Source: Planobacterium oryzisoli
Lineage (GTDB): Bacteria; Bacteroidota; Bacteroidia; Flavobacteriales; Weeksellaceae
Direction of reading: 5' to 3'
Assembly: GCF_015354315.1 (NCBI RefSeq)
Contig: NZ_JADKYY010000008.1
Coordinates: forward strand, 35,434-99,433
DNA length: 64,000 nt
In this document: in pieces, positions 8,514 to 17,237 of the stretch
Layout of the letters: each line of letters begins with the position of its first letter
Position numbering within the stretch: position 1 is the stretch's first letter
The notes under the pieces: model-generated
Databases searched by the model: none
Told to the model about the DNA's origin: nothing
Seen by the model: the letters and a program-made list of their open reading frames with translations, nothing else
Position numbers and translations under genes: made by a program

Positions 8514-9326
8514 ATGGATTTAATAAAAGCAATAGTTATTGCCATCATCGAAGGACTAACCGAATATTTGCCGGTGTCTTCCACTGCGCACATGATTTTT
8601 ACCAGTTCCATCTACGGTATTCAGGAAGACGAATTTGTGAAGATGTTCCAGGTTTCTATACAGTTTGGAGCTATCCTTGCCGTGGTGTTTCTTTACTGGA
8701 AGAAATTCTTTGACTTCAGCAATCTTAAATTTTATTTTAAACTTGCCTTAGCGGTAGTTCCTGCACTGGTTCTGGGATGGATCTTTGATGATAAGATCGA
8801 AGCCGTTTTGGGAGACCCCGTGCCCATTGCCATTGTTCTAATATTAGGGGGCATTGTTCTTCTTTTCATTGATAAGCTGTTTAAAAATCCAGTGGTGGAC
8901 GATGAAAAAGATGTCACCTATAAGAGTGCCCTTCTGATTGGATTTTGGCAGTGCCTTGCCATGATGCCGGGTACCAGCCGCAGTGCGGCTTCCATCATTG
9001 GAGGGATGCAACAAAATCTAACGCGTAAGGCTGCAGCGGAATTTTCTTTTTTCCTTGCCGTCCCTACTATGCTTGCCGTTGCGGTGTACTCGGTTTTTGT
9101 AAAGGACTGGAACTACCAAGGCGTAGAGCAGAAGGGCTACGAAATGCTTCTTACAGGAAATAACCTTATGCTTTTCCTTGTGGGAAACGTAGTGGCCTTT
9201 GTGGTAGCGGTAGTAGCTATAAAATTTTTCATTGGAGTTTTGACAAAATACGGTTTCAAACCATGGGGTTGGTACCGTATCATTGTAGGAATTGTCCTTT
9301 TGGTTTATTTTACGCAGTTTCAATAG
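8514..9326 (+). CDS. uppP: Undecaprenyl-diphosphatase
   Basis: Dephosphorylates undecaprenyl diphosphate to regenerate the lipid carrier for peptidoglycan and surface glycans. Visible motifs are EGLTEYLPVSSTAHMI (the E/Q-rich plus SS(T/G)xH active-site loop) and MMPGTSRSAASI (PGxSRS). There are about eight hydrophobic segments in 270 residues, the normal length. An earlier in-frame TTG at 8490 would add eight residues. The ATG at 8514 places the first helix at the family position (MDLIKAIVIAIIEGLTE) and is preferred. truB follows after 3 nt. Confidence 0.95.
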   Translation: MDLIKAIVIAIIEGLTEYLPVSSTAHMIFTSSIYGIQEDEFVKMFQVSIQFGAILAVVFLYWKKFFDFSNLKFYFKLALAVVPALVLGWIFDDKIEAVLGDPVPIAIVLILGGIVLLFIDKLFKNPVVDDEKDVTYKSALLIGFWQCLAMMPGTSRSAASIIGGMQQNLTRKAAAEFSFFLAVPTMLAVAVYSVFVKDWNYQGVEQKGYEMLLTGNNLMLFLVGNVVAFVVAVVAIKFFIGVLTKYGFKPWGWYRIIVGIVLLVYFTQFQ

Positions 9327-9329
9327 TAG

Positions 9330-10046
9330 ATGAGTGTAGAAGAACTTCTTGAAGGCCAGGTCCTTCTTTTGGATAAACCGCTGGACTGGACCTCATTTCA
9401 GGCAGTAAACAAACTTAAGTATAAGCTAAAGGCAGAGTTCCGTTTAAAGAAACTCAAGATTGGACACGCAGGTACACTTGATCCGAAGGCTACCGGTCTT
9501 CTGATTGTGTGTACCGGAAAAGCCACCAAACAGATATCCCAAATTCAGGATGCGGCGAAAACCTACCAGGTGGAAATCAAGATTGGGGTACAGACCGAGT
9601 CCTACGATACCGAAAAACCCGAGATACTTCCCACCGACTACAGCCATGTAACGGCAGAGAACATTCGTGAAGCGGTACTGTCCTTCCAGGGCGAGATTGA
9701 CCAGACTCCCCCGGTATTTTCTGCCATTAAGATAGAGGGAAAGAGAGCCTATGATCTCGCGCGGCAGGGTAAAGAGGTTGCGATGAAATCCAGGAAAACC
9801 ACCATCCATTCCATTACGGATTTGGAGCTTTCACTTCCCTATGTGCGTTTTACGGTGCACTGCTCCAAGGGAACCTATATACGAAGCCTTGCGCACGATA
9901 TAGGAGAGCGGCTAGGCATAGGGGCTTACCTTACGGCCCTTCGCAGAACCCGTATTGGAGAATACGATGTAGCGAACGCACATTCCAAGTATTTAGAATC
10001 CGATTTTAGATTTTCAAACGGCGATGGAGAAAATACGCATCAATAA
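9330..10046 (+). CDS. truB: tRNA pseudouridine(55) synthase
   Basis: Makes pseudouridine 55 in the T-arm of tRNAs. The 238-residue protein carries [18 protein letters not shown], the catalytic motif [16 protein letters not shown] with the essential Asp, [36 protein letters not shown] and [15 protein letters not shown]. It has no PUA domain at the C-terminus, consistent with the shorter Bacteroidota form. It overlaps rluF by 23 nt, so the two pseudouridine synthases are translationally linked. Confidence 0.95.
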   Translation: MSVEELLEGQVLLLDKPLDWTSFQAVNKLKYKLKAEFRLKKLKIGHAGTLDPKATGLLIVCTGKATKQISQIQDAAKTYQVEIKIGVQTESYDTEKPEILPTDYSHVTAENIREAVLSFQGEIDQTPPVFSAIKIEGKRAYDLARQGKEVAMKSRKTTIHSITDLELSLPYVRFTVHCSKGTYIRSLAHDIGERLGIGAYLTALRRTRIGEYDVANAHSKYLESDFRFSNGDGENTHQ

Positions 10047-10749
10047 ATACCTGTCGGAGATTGGCTACTGTTCCAGGCGGCAGGCCGACGTGCTGCTTCA
10101 GGAAGGACGCATCACTATTGGAACTACCCCAGTGGAACTAGGAACTAAGGTTAGTACGGAGGACGACGTACGGGTAGATGGGGTCCCTGTGCGTAAAGAC
10201 CCTGAGGCGCGCCATACCTATATTGCCTTTAACAAGCCGGTGGGAATAGTCTGTACGACCGACACCCGAAGGGAAAAGAATAATATAATTGATTATATAG
10301 GCCATCCCGAGCGGATTTTTCCCATAGGGAGGCTGGACAAGCCCAGTGAGGGACTGATTCTTCTTACCTCAGACGGGGACATTGTAAATAAGATACTGCG
10401 CTCTAGAAACAACCACGGTAAGGAATATATCGTACGGGTAAATAAACCCATTACCCCTTCGTTTTTGCAAAAGATGCGTAGCGGTGTACCTATATTGGGT
10501 ACGGTAACCAAAAAATGTGAAGTGGAGCAGCTCGATACCATGAGCTTTAGAATAGTACTCACACAGGGTCTAAACCGTCAGATCCGACGAATGTGCGAAT
10601 ATTTAGGCTATGAGGTCAAGAAACTAAAACGTATCCGCGTGCTTAATATCCATCTGGATCTGCCGGTGGGGAAATGGCGTGACCTTACAGAAAAAGAACT
10701 CTCAAAGCTCGAAGAGATCCTAAAGGATTCGGAAAAAACCAGTGACTAA
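10024..10749 (+). CDS. rluF: 23S rRNA pseudouridine synthase, RluF type
   Basis: A member of the RsuA/RluB/E/F family, which modifies uridines in rRNA. The N-terminus is an S4 RNA-binding domain ([20 protein letters not shown]). The catalytic domain has IAFNKPVGIVCTTD, the Asp motif GRLDKPSEGLILLTSDGD and GLNRQIRRMCEYLGYEVKKL. The sequence resembles RluF (position 2604) more than RsuA, but target assignment within the family is inference. It overlaps truB by 23 nt and converges on the MerR gene with an 8-nt gap. Confidence 0.85.
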   Translation: MEKIRINKYLSEIGYCSRRQADVLLQEGRITIGTTPVELGTKVSTEDDVRVDGVPVRKDPEARHTYIAFNKPVGIVCTTDTRREKNNIIDYIGHPERIFPIGRLDKPSEGLILLTSDGDIVNKILRSRNNHGKEYIVRVNKPITPSFLQKMRSGVPILGTVTKKCEVEQLDTMSFRIVLTQGLNRQIRRMCEYLGYEVKKLKRIRVLNIHLDLPVGKWRDLTEKELSKLEEILKDSEKTSD

Positions 10750-10757
10750 GAATACTA

Positions 10758-11117
10758 CTACTGCTGGGAGTCCTCTTCGCGGGGTTTTTCAACCAGTGAA
10801 TCCTTAAGTTTTAATAGCTCGCTTTTTACAAATTCCAGACGGTCGATCATCGATACGGTGGAAGAGACTTTACTATTGGTGGTAAGAGCTATACGCGCGC
10901 CGTCCAAAGTATACCCTTTCTCTTTTACCAAATGGTAGATGATTTTTAAATTCTTGATATCCTCGGGCGTGAAATAGCGATTGCCTTTCTTATTCTTCTT
11001 AGGCATTAGGATAGGGAATTCCTGCTCCCAATAGCGGATCAGCGACGTGTTCACATCAAAGGCCCGTGCCACCTCACCGATAGAGTAATAGAGTTTATCT
11101 GGTAAATTCAGTTTCAT
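10758..11117 (-). CDS. MerR-family transcriptional regulator
   Basis: A 119-residue DNA-binding protein. The MerR winged helix is at about residues 8-75 (YYSIGEVARAFDVNTSLIRY, then WEQEFPILMPKKNKKGNRYF). A helical region follows. The family's effector-binding C-terminal domain is absent, so it is a short, MlrA/CarA-like form; such stand-alone MerR genes are widespread in Flavobacteriia. The ATG at 11117 is chosen over a more upstream in-frame start at 11402, because it lies 9 nt after a -7 box and gives the standard N-terminus. The target is unknown. Confidence 0.88.
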   Translation of the reverse strand: MKLNLPDKLYYSIGEVARAFDVNTSLIRYWEQEFPILMPKKNKKGNRYFTPEDIKNLKIIYHLVKEKGYTLDGARIALTTNSKVSSTVSMIDRLEFVKSELLKLKDSLVEKPREEDSQQ

Positions 11118-11125
11118 AGCGAAAC

Positions 11126-11133
11126 CAAAGATA
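11126..11133 (-). promoter_or_regulatory. -7 promoter box for the MerR gene
   Basis: On the minus strand TATCTTTG fits TAnnTTTG and lies 8 nt before the ATG at 11117. It implies a very short or absent leader and rules out the longer upstream reading frame. Confidence 0.5.
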
Positions 11134-11287
11134 CATATTTTGTTTCGAGCCTTAAAGCCCGTACACGGACCTGATGAAAGTACGTCAATCAACGGACCGC
11201 AAAGCCCCTGCGTCAAATAAGATCGGGCGCACCGAGAGGGTCTTGGAAAAAATGCATCTCTAGATGCTATTGTTTCAATATTTTCCG

Positions 11288-11295
11288 TAAATTTG
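11288..11295 (+). promoter_or_regulatory. -7 promoter box for rpsA
   Basis: TAAATTTG matches TAnnTTTG and starts 127 nt before the rpsA ATG, within the 297-nt gap between merR and rpsA. A TTG at 11270 is slightly too close for an ideal -33 element. The roughly 110-nt leader could allow regulation of S1 synthesis, but I see no defined structure. Confidence 0.45.
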
Positions 11296-11414
11296 CACCA
11301 CTTTTTGTGGGAAGGTCTTCGAAAGTTAACACACTTAAAACTAACATCTTCCATTTTTTTTAGCACCGCAGTAGAAGACCGCTCTAAAAACATGGAATAC
11401 AAAGATTAATTATT

Positions 11415-13199
11415 ATGTCTGAAAACAAAGACATGGTTCGTATGAACCAAAACGTAGCACCTGAGCAGTTTGACTGGGATTCATTTGAATCCGGACTTGA
11501 TGCAGATGCGAGAAAAGAGAAAAGTGACCTGGAGGAAATCTACAACGGATCACTTAACGACCTTTCTGATAACGATGTACTTACTGGTAAAGTAGTACGC
11601 CTTACAGACAAGGAAGCTATCGTAGACATCAACTTTAAGAGTGAGGGTGTTATTTCTCTTAACGAATTCCGTTACAAGCCAGATTTATCCGTAGGTGATG
11701 AAGTGGAAGTAATGGTAGACAGAAGAGAAGACAAGTCCGGACAGCTTCAGCTTTCCCACAAGAAAGCAAGAACGCTTAAGGCTTGGGACCGCGTAAACGA
11801 ACTTCACGAAACAGGAGAAGTTGTAAACGGATACGTGAAATCCAGAACTAAAGGAGGTATGATCGTAGATATCCACGGTATCGAAGCGTTCCTTCCAGGT
11901 TCTCAAATCGATGTGAAGCCAATCAAAGACTACGATCAGTACGTTGGTAAGACCATGGAGTTCAAAGTGGTTAAAATCAACCCTGAGTTCAAGAACGTGG
12001 TGGTATCGCACAAAGCGCTTATCGAGGCAGACATCGAAGATCAGAAAAAAGAAATTATTGCCCAGCTTGAAAAAGGACAGGTACTTGAAGGAACCGTTAA
12101 GAACATTACTTCCTACGGTGTATTCGTGGACCTTGGTGGCGTAGACGGACTTATTCACATCACTGACCTTTCTTGGTCAAGAGTGAACCATCCATCCGAA
12201 ATCCTTGAAGACGGACAGACTGTGAAAGTGGTTATCCTTGACTTCGACGATGAGAAAACAAGAATTCAATTGGGTATGAAGCAGCTAGAGGCGCACCCTT
12301 GGGATGCCCTTTCTGCAGATATGAAAGTGGGAGACAGAGTGAAAGGTAAAGTAGTGGTTCTTGCAGACTACGGTGCATTCGTTGAGATTGCCCCAGGTGT
12401 AGAAGGACTTATCCACGTTTCTGAAATGTCTTGGTCTACGCATCTTAGAAGTGCAGGTGACTTCGTAAAAGTAGGTGATGAAGTGGAAGCAGAAGTACTT
12501 ACTTTAGACAGAGAAGACAGAAAAATTTCCCTAGGTATCAAGCAACTGAGCAAAGATCCATGGGAAGCGATCGAAGAAAAATATCCAGTAGGATCCCAGC
12601 ACAAAGGAATGGTGAGAAACTTCACTAATTTCGGAGTGTTCGTGGAACTTGAGGAAGGAATCGACGGTCTAATCTACATCTCAGACCTTTCTTGGACTAA
12701 GAAAATCAAACATCCTTCTGAATTCTGTAACGTAGGAGATAAACTGGACGTAGTAGTACTAGAACTAGATACTGCAGCGCGTAGACTTTCCCTAGGACAC
12801 AAGCAACTTCAGGAGAACCCATGGGATAAGTTTGAAACCAAGTATGCAGAAGGAACTGTGCACGATGGTAAGGCTACCGATGTATTCGATAAAGGAGCTC
12901 AGGTACAGTTTGAAGACGTAGAAGTGGAAGCTTTCTGTCCTTCAAGATTACTTGAAAAGCAAGACGGAACCAAAATCAAGAAAGGGGAAGATGCGCAGTT
13001 CAAGGTAATCGAGTTCAACAAGGAATTCAAAAGAGTAGTAGTGTCCCATACTGGAACATTCAAGGATGAGGAAAGAAGAAACGTTAAAGAATCTTCTTCT
13101 TCCAACAAGCCAGCTGCTTCTTCAGGAGACGAGAAAACCACACTTGGTGATATCGACGCTCTTGCAGAACTTAAGAAGAAAATGGAAGGTGGAGAATAA
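11415..13199 (+). CDS. rpsA: 30S ribosomal protein S1
   Basis: The ribosomal RNA-binding protein that recruits mRNA to the 30S subunit. The 594-residue product contains six S1 repeats. Their typical strands begin near GKVVRLTDKEAIVDI, GYVKSRTKGGMIVDIHG, GTVKNITSYGVFVDLGG, GKVVVLADYGAFVEIA, GMVRNFTNFGVFVELEEG and GKATDVFDKGAQVQFED. The C-terminus is a low-complexity Ser/Lys-rich tail. Codon use is strikingly restricted compared with neighbours, as expected for a highly expressed gene. A hairpin terminator follows directly. Confidence 0.96.
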   Translation: MSENKDMVRMNQNVAPEQFDWDSFESGLDADARKEKSDLEEIYNGSLNDLSDNDVLTGKVVRLTDKEAIVDINFKSEGVISLNEFRYKPDLSVGDEVEVMVDRREDKSGQLQLSHKKARTLKAWDRVNELHETGEVVNGYVKSRTKGGMIVDIHGIEAFLPGSQIDVKPIKDYDQYVGKTMEFKVVKINPEFKNVVVSHKALIEADIEDQKKEIIAQLEKGQVLEGTVKNITSYGVFVDLGGVDGLIHITDLSWSRVNHPSEILEDGQTVKVVILDFDDEKTRIQLGMKQLEAHPWDALSADMKVGDRVKGKVVVLADYGAFVEIAPGVEGLIHVSEMSWSTHLRSAGDFVKVGDEVEAEVLTLDREDRKISLGIKQLSKDPWEAIEEKYPVGSQHKGMVRNFTNFGVFVELEEGIDGLIYISDLSWTKKIKHPSEFCNVGDKLDVVVLELDTAARRLSLGHKQLQENPWDKFETKYAEGTVHDGKATDVFDKGAQVQFEDVEVEAFCPSRLLEKQDGTKIKKGEDAQFKVIEFNKEFKRVVVSHTGTFKDEERRNVKESSSSNKPAASSGDEKTTLGDIDALAELKKKMEGGE

Positions 13200-13223
13200 T
13201 CCCTGACCTTTCTTAAATACCAG

Positions 13224-13256
13224 ACCCTTCAAACTTTTGTTTGGAGGGTTTTTTTT
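13224..13256 (+). terminator. Rho-independent terminator of rpsA
   Basis: A 10-bp stem (CCCTTCAAAC pairing with GTTTGGAGGG, one G-U pair) with a four-base loop is followed by a run of eight T. It ends 57 nt after the rpsA stop. Confidence 0.85.
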
Positions 13257-13356
13257 GTTTCCAAGTAATTGTAGTGGTTATTGAATTTTTCCCAGGAGCG
13301 TGCGGATTATCCGTAGTAGAATACTTATTAGTCTTTAGCAGTAGGGCTATAGTGAT

Positions 13357-13403
13357 AAAAAAAATGCTGCAGTCACTACGAATCAGACGGCAGCATTTTT
13401 TTT
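13357..13403. terminator. Bidirectional terminator
   Basis: AAAAAAAATGCTGC is mirrored by GCAGCATTTTTTTT around a 19-nt loop. The A-run and T-run flanks let it stop transcription from either side. It ends 18 nt from the TPR gene stop and is that gene cluster's terminator. Confidence 0.75.
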
Positions 13404-13420
13404 CTTAGAGGTTTTCCAAT

Positions 13421-14731
13421 CTAAAGGAAATACGCTCCCTCTATGGGACTGATCGGAGAATACTCGGGGCGCATGCGCACTACTCCCGTATAATTCAGTA
13501 GAGGTTTAGCGGTAAGTAGCCATTTGGGGGCTTTTTTGATTACTCCATCCTCGGGTATGAAATCAAGGATATTCTGTACTATTTCCCAGTCTTCCAGCTC
13601 TTTTTCTCTGCTGGATCCATCTTCTTCCTCCTGAGTAAAATCCACCATACCTCCTTCCCATGGGAACACTAGTTGCTGAGCGAAGAGTCCTATGACATCA
13701 GGCGTTTGGAACGCGCCCGCCGTCCAGTTGTGGAAAAAGGCAAACGTCATTTGACGGCCTGAGACTTCCTTTAGATCCATATCCACCTCAATTTCCTCGC
13801 TGCTGGAGGCTACCACAATGGTGTCTTCATTCTGTACCGACTGCTTGTCCATTTCCTGGAGCTCGGCACCGGTTAGCCTGGAAACCACTTGAGCCAGAAG
13901 CCAGGCATTTTTTTCCATAGTGGGATACAGCACTTTACGCGGAGTAAATTGAAGTGCTTTCAGGGTAGATTGTAGCTCTAATAGCACCGAGGCGATCTGC
14001 TCGTAACTAGGGGATAGAAAAGTGTATTGGGGATGTGGGTTGAACTCATCTACAGGGCGGGTATGTAAGAGAACGCCGCCATAGAGGATGAAGTGCCACT
14101 GCTGAAGATCCAAAGGCTGGTCGGACTTAAACAGAGCGTAGCGGGAAGGCATCTTCTGTGCCTGTTCCACTATTTCCTGCTGCGCTTCTTTCTGCTCGGG
14201 ATCCGTCATGAGTTGTGGTAGGCGAGCTATGAGCTCTAGTGCGCGCTTAAGGTGGCCCTCAAAGAGCTCAAGGCGCAGTAGAAGGTAGGTGTTCCAGAAA
14301 TCCGGCTGCGGATCTTCTCTGAGCAGTTCCTTGGCTTTCTCCTTGGCGCCGGTCTTAAAGTAGGAGAGCGCCAGATCGTGCCGGGGCGCAGTGTACTCAG
14401 GGAGAAGTTCCAGTGCTTTTTTTAGATAACTTTGGGCTAATACATGTTGGCTACCTGCCAGAAACATCGATCCAAGCTGATCAAAAACCACAGGGTTGTC
14501 GGGACTCTTAAGGGCCCCCTCAAAAAGTTCTGAGGCGCCGTGCGCTTCGAGCGCAAGGCTTACTTGCTGCGCCAAATCAAGTAGAGTAGGATGTAAAGGC
14601 TCCTCTCTAAGACCTTCTAAGAGTTTGTCGAAGCTCTCTTCGAAGGCCTTTTTAGTGTAAAGTTCCTTAGCTTCCTTAAGTACGCGGTCAATAAGCTCCT
14701 TTCTAGAATCAGAGGCATTAAATTCTTCCAT
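13421..14731 (-). CDS. TPR-containing protein with an unrecognised C-terminal half
   Basis: A 436-residue cytoplasmic protein. The N-terminal half (about 1-200) is helical with TPR-like repeats (AFEESFDKLLEGLREEPLHP, AQSYLKKALELLPEYTAPRH). From about residue 200 the sequence changes character. It contains RYALFKSDQPLDLQQWHFIL, PTMEKNAWLLAQVVSRLTG and an acidic DFTQEEEDGSSREKELEDWE, and I do not recognise this domain. There is no signal peptide. It precedes no obvious partner other than rpe, which ends 10 nt upstream, so they probably share a transcript. Function unknown. Confidence 0.7.
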   Translation of the reverse strand: MEEFNASDSRKELIDRVLKEAKELYTKKAFEESFDKLLEGLREEPLHPTLLDLAQQVSLALEAHGASELFEGALKSPDNPVVFDQLGSMFLAGSQHVLAQSYLKKALELLPEYTAPRHDLALSYFKTGAKEKAKELLREDPQPDFWNTYLLLRLELFEGHLKRALELIARLPQLMTDPEQKEAQQEIVEQAQKMPSRYALFKSDQPLDLQQWHFILYGGVLLHTRPVDEFNPHPQYTFLSPSYEQIASVLLELQSTLKALQFTPRKVLYPTMEKNAWLLAQVVSRLTGAELQEMDKQSVQNEDTIVVASSSEEIEVDMDLKEVSGRQMTFAFFHNWTAGAFQTPDVIGLFAQQLVFPWEGGMVDFTQEEEDGSSREKELEDWEIVQNILDFIPEDGVIKKAPKWLLTAKPLLNYTGVVRMRPEYSPISPIEGAYFL

Positions 14732-14740
14732 TCGGGATTC

Positions 14741-15391
14741 TTAGATTTTTAATAGTTCGATGGTGCGCTCTGGATCCTGGGAAGCAAAGACGGCATTGCC
14801 AGCTACCAATACGTCCGCTCCTGCGGCAAAAAGTTTCGAGGCATTCTCCAGATTCACTCCACCATCAATCTCTATAAGGGCAGTGGAATTTCTTAAGAGA
14901 ATCATCTCCTTGGTCTGGGCTACTTTCTTATAGGTGTTTTCAATGAATTTCTGACCTCCAAATCCTGGGTTCACGCTCATTAGAAGCACCAGATCCACCT
15001 GTTCTATAATGTCTTCAAGCATTGCTACCGGAGTAGAAGGGTTGAGCACTACCCCTGCTTTGGCGCCAAGGTCCTGTATAAGGCTTACCGTGCGGTGAAG
15101 ATGCGTAGAGGCCTCTACGTGGACAGAAACCAAATCGGCCCCTGCTTCAATGAATTCCTTGATGTAGTTCTCCGGCTGAAGGATCATAAGGTGCACATCT
15201 ACGAATTTCTTTCCGTGCTCGAGGATGGTCTTCATCACGGGGAAACCAAAGGAGATATTGGGTACGAAGCGTCCGTCCATTACATCGACGTGGAGCCAGT
15301 CGGCCTGGCTGCGATTAAGCATTTCCAGATCCCTTTGTAGGTTTCCAAAGTCTGCAGAAAGAAGGGAGGGAGCAATAAGTCTGTTTTTCAT
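14741..15391 (-). CDS. rpe: Ribulose-phosphate 3-epimerase
   Basis: Interconverts ribulose 5-phosphate and xylulose 5-phosphate in the pentose phosphate pathway. The 216-residue TIM barrel has PSLLSADFGNLQRDLEML, the metal and substrate motif LHVDVMDGRFVPNISFG, VDVHLMI, LLMSVNPGFGGQKFI, EIDGGVN and the phosphate-binding ADVLVAGNAVF. All expected metal ligands (two His, two Asp) are visible. It lies between the M42 peptidase (11 nt upstream) and the TPR gene (9 nt downstream), a three-gene leftward operon. Confidence 0.96.
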   Translation of the reverse strand: MKNRLIAPSLLSADFGNLQRDLEMLNRSQADWLHVDVMDGRFVPNISFGFPVMKTILEHGKKFVDVHLMILQPENYIKEFIEAGADLVSVHVEASTHLHRTVSLIQDLGAKAGVVLNPSTPVAMLEDIIEQVDLVLLMSVNPGFGGQKFIENTYKKVAQTKEMILLRNSTALIEIDGGVNLENASKLFAAGADVLVAGNAVFASQDPERTIELLKI

Positions 15392-15401
15392 GCGGGTATT
15401 T

Positions 15402-16478
15402 CTAATGGTATTTCAGTTTCATTGTGGGATCCAGAGAAAGAAGAGTTTCATAAATAAGATCTATGACATGTGCCACGTCCTCTTTGTGCACCATTTCTAC
15501 CGTGGTATGCATATAGCGAAGGGGTAGGGATATAAGGGCGCTGGGAACCCCACCGTTGGAATGGGCAAACACGTCGGTATCGGTACCGGTTGCCCTGGAT
15601 GCTGCAGCACGCTGAAAAGGAATCTTTTTGCTTTTGGCAGCTTCCACTACCACGCTCCTTAAGGTATGGTGGACGCTGGGTGCAAAGAATACCACGGGAC
15701 CTTTGCCACACCGCTGGTCACCCTCTTTTTTCTTGTCAATCATTGGGGTGGTGGTATCATGGGTTACATCGGTAATGAGGGCCAGGTTAGGCCGGATGGT
15801 ATCGGCTATCATATCCGCTCCGTAAAGCCCTACTTCTTCCTGTACCGAATTGACGATATAAAGCCCAAAGGGAAGTTTCTTTTTCTTTTCTTTAAGCAGC
15901 CGCGCTACCTGGGCAATCATAAATCCTCCGATGCGGTTGTCTAGTGCCCTGCACACAAAATAACGCTCGTTTAGTTCAAAAAACTCGTCCGGATACGTGA
16001 TCATGCATCCTACATACACCCCTAAATTTTCGACCTCTTCCTTGGAAGTGGCTCCCACGTCGATGAATATGTTTTCCAGTTTGGGAACCGGCTCGTTGGA
16101 ATTGACGCCACGGGTGTGGATGGCCGGCCATCCGAAAAGACCCTTTACAATGCCTTTTTCTCCGTGAATATGTACCACTTTGGATGGTGCGATCATCTGG
16201 TCAGAACCTCCGTTGCGAATCACATAGATGAGCCCCTCGTCGGTAATATAGTTTACATACCAGGAGATCTCATCGGCGTGCGCTTCAATCACTACCTTGA
16301 ACTGGGCCTCAGGATTGATTACACCGTAACAGGTACCGTAATGGTCCGAGTGGAGTTCATCCACATAAGGCCTTAGGTAATCCATCCAGACTTTCTGTCC
16401 CGCGTGCTCCATGCCGGTGGGGGATGCGGTATTGAGGTACTCTTCTAAGAATTTAAGTGATTTTTTTTCAAATTTCAT
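15402..16478 (-). CDS. M42-family metallo-aminopeptidase
   Basis: A tetrahedral (TET-type) dinuclear zinc aminopeptidase of the glutamyl aminopeptidase / PepA family. Over 358 residues the metal and catalytic residues are visible: EAHADEISW (His), ALDNRIGGF (bridging Asp), NSVQEEVGLYGA (catalytic Glu and metal Glu), ITDVTHDTT (Asp) and LRYMHTTVEM (last His). There is no signal peptide, so it acts in the cytoplasm, probably on peptides. It leads the operon with rpe and the TPR gene and is divergent from the DUF4294 gene. Confidence 0.92.
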   Translation of the reverse strand: MKFEKKSLKFLEEYLNTASPTGMEHAGQKVWMDYLRPYVDELHSDHYGTCYGVINPEAQFKVVIEAHADEISWYVNYITDEGLIYVIRNGGSDQMIAPSKVVHIHGEKGIVKGLFGWPAIHTRGVNSNEPVPKLENIFIDVGATSKEEVENLGVYVGCMITYPDEFFELNERYFVCRALDNRIGGFMIAQVARLLKEKKKKLPFGLYIVNSVQEEVGLYGADMIADTIRPNLALITDVTHDTTTPMIDKKKEGDQRCGKGPVVFFAPSVHHTLRSVVVEAAKSKKIPFQRAAASRATGTDTDVFAHSNGGVPSALISLPLRYMHTTVEMVHKEDVAHVIDLIYETLLSLDPTMKLKYH

Positions 16479-16532
16479 TAAAAGGAACGTTATTTGTTGA
16501 TTGATTGAGTGATTTTAAGTTGAGTAAAAGTA

Positions 16533-17237
16533 ATGAAATTATACAGAATACTACCCATTGCCATGGTGTTTTTGGCCGGCCTTCTCAGTGCCCAGAACGA
16601 CACCATAGCTAGGCCCCTTAGCCAATACCCACCCGAACTTCTTCAAAAAGACGAGTTTGGAACTCCCTACTACTACGACGAGCGACAGAAAGCCAAAATT
16701 TACGAGATTAACGGAGAGACCGTGGTGGTGATGGACGAGCTAGTCCTACAGAAAAAACCCACGTTCAATAACCAATTGGATATTAACTACTACTATTTTT
16801 TAAATAAAAAACTCAATCGAGTATATCCTCTGTTTTTAACGGCTCTCTCCCAATACCGGGAGTTAAATTCTACGCTTTCCAAGATGAGCGGAAACGAGCG
16901 CAGGCAATATGCAAAGATTCGGCAGGAGCAGCTTGCAACGCAGTATGAGAACCAACTTCGGGATTTAACGACCAGTGAAGGACAGGTTTTTGCCAAGCTC
17001 ATGTATAGGGCGACCGGTAAAAGTGTCTACGACATTATAAAGGAACTTCGTGGGGGTTGGAGTGCATTTTGGTGGAACGTAAAAGGCAACGCTGCCGATA
17101 TTGAACTTCGCAGGGAATACAACCCGTACCGATACCGGGACGACGAATTTGTGGAATCCCTTTTGCAAAGTAACTGGAATATCGGATATTTGCAGCCGTA
17201 TCCCGGGTACCGGGATTTTAAATTATCCAAAGAATGA
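16533..17237 (+). CDS. DUF4294 domain-containing exported protein
   Basis: A 234-residue protein with a cleavable signal peptide (MKLYRILPIAMVFLAGLLSA, cut after SAQ-like residues). The conserved DUF4294 region includes YYYFLNKKLNRVYPLFLTAL and VYDIIKELRGGWSAFWWNVK. The family is restricted to Bacteroidota and has no known function; genes of this family often lie beside an M42 peptidase gene, as here. Its stop overlaps the start of the S1/P1 nuclease gene (ATGA), so the two are co-translated and probably both periplasmic. Confidence 0.85.
   Translation: MKLYRILPIAMVFLAGLLSAQNDTIARPLSQYPPELLQKDEFGTPYYYDERQKAKIYEINGETVVVMDELVLQKKPTFNNQLDINYYYFLNKKLNRVYPLFLTALSQYRELNSTLSKMSGNERRQYAKIRQEQLATQYENQLRDLTTSEGQVFAKLMYRATGKSVYDIIKELRGGWSAFWWNVKGNAADIELRREYNPYRYRDDEFVESLLQSNWNIGYLQPYPGYRDFKLSKE

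Noticed and set aside
16500..16532. Short tandem TTGAT-like repeats before DUF4294
   Set aside because: Only about two copies; too short to distinguish from chance in a divergent AT-rich gap.
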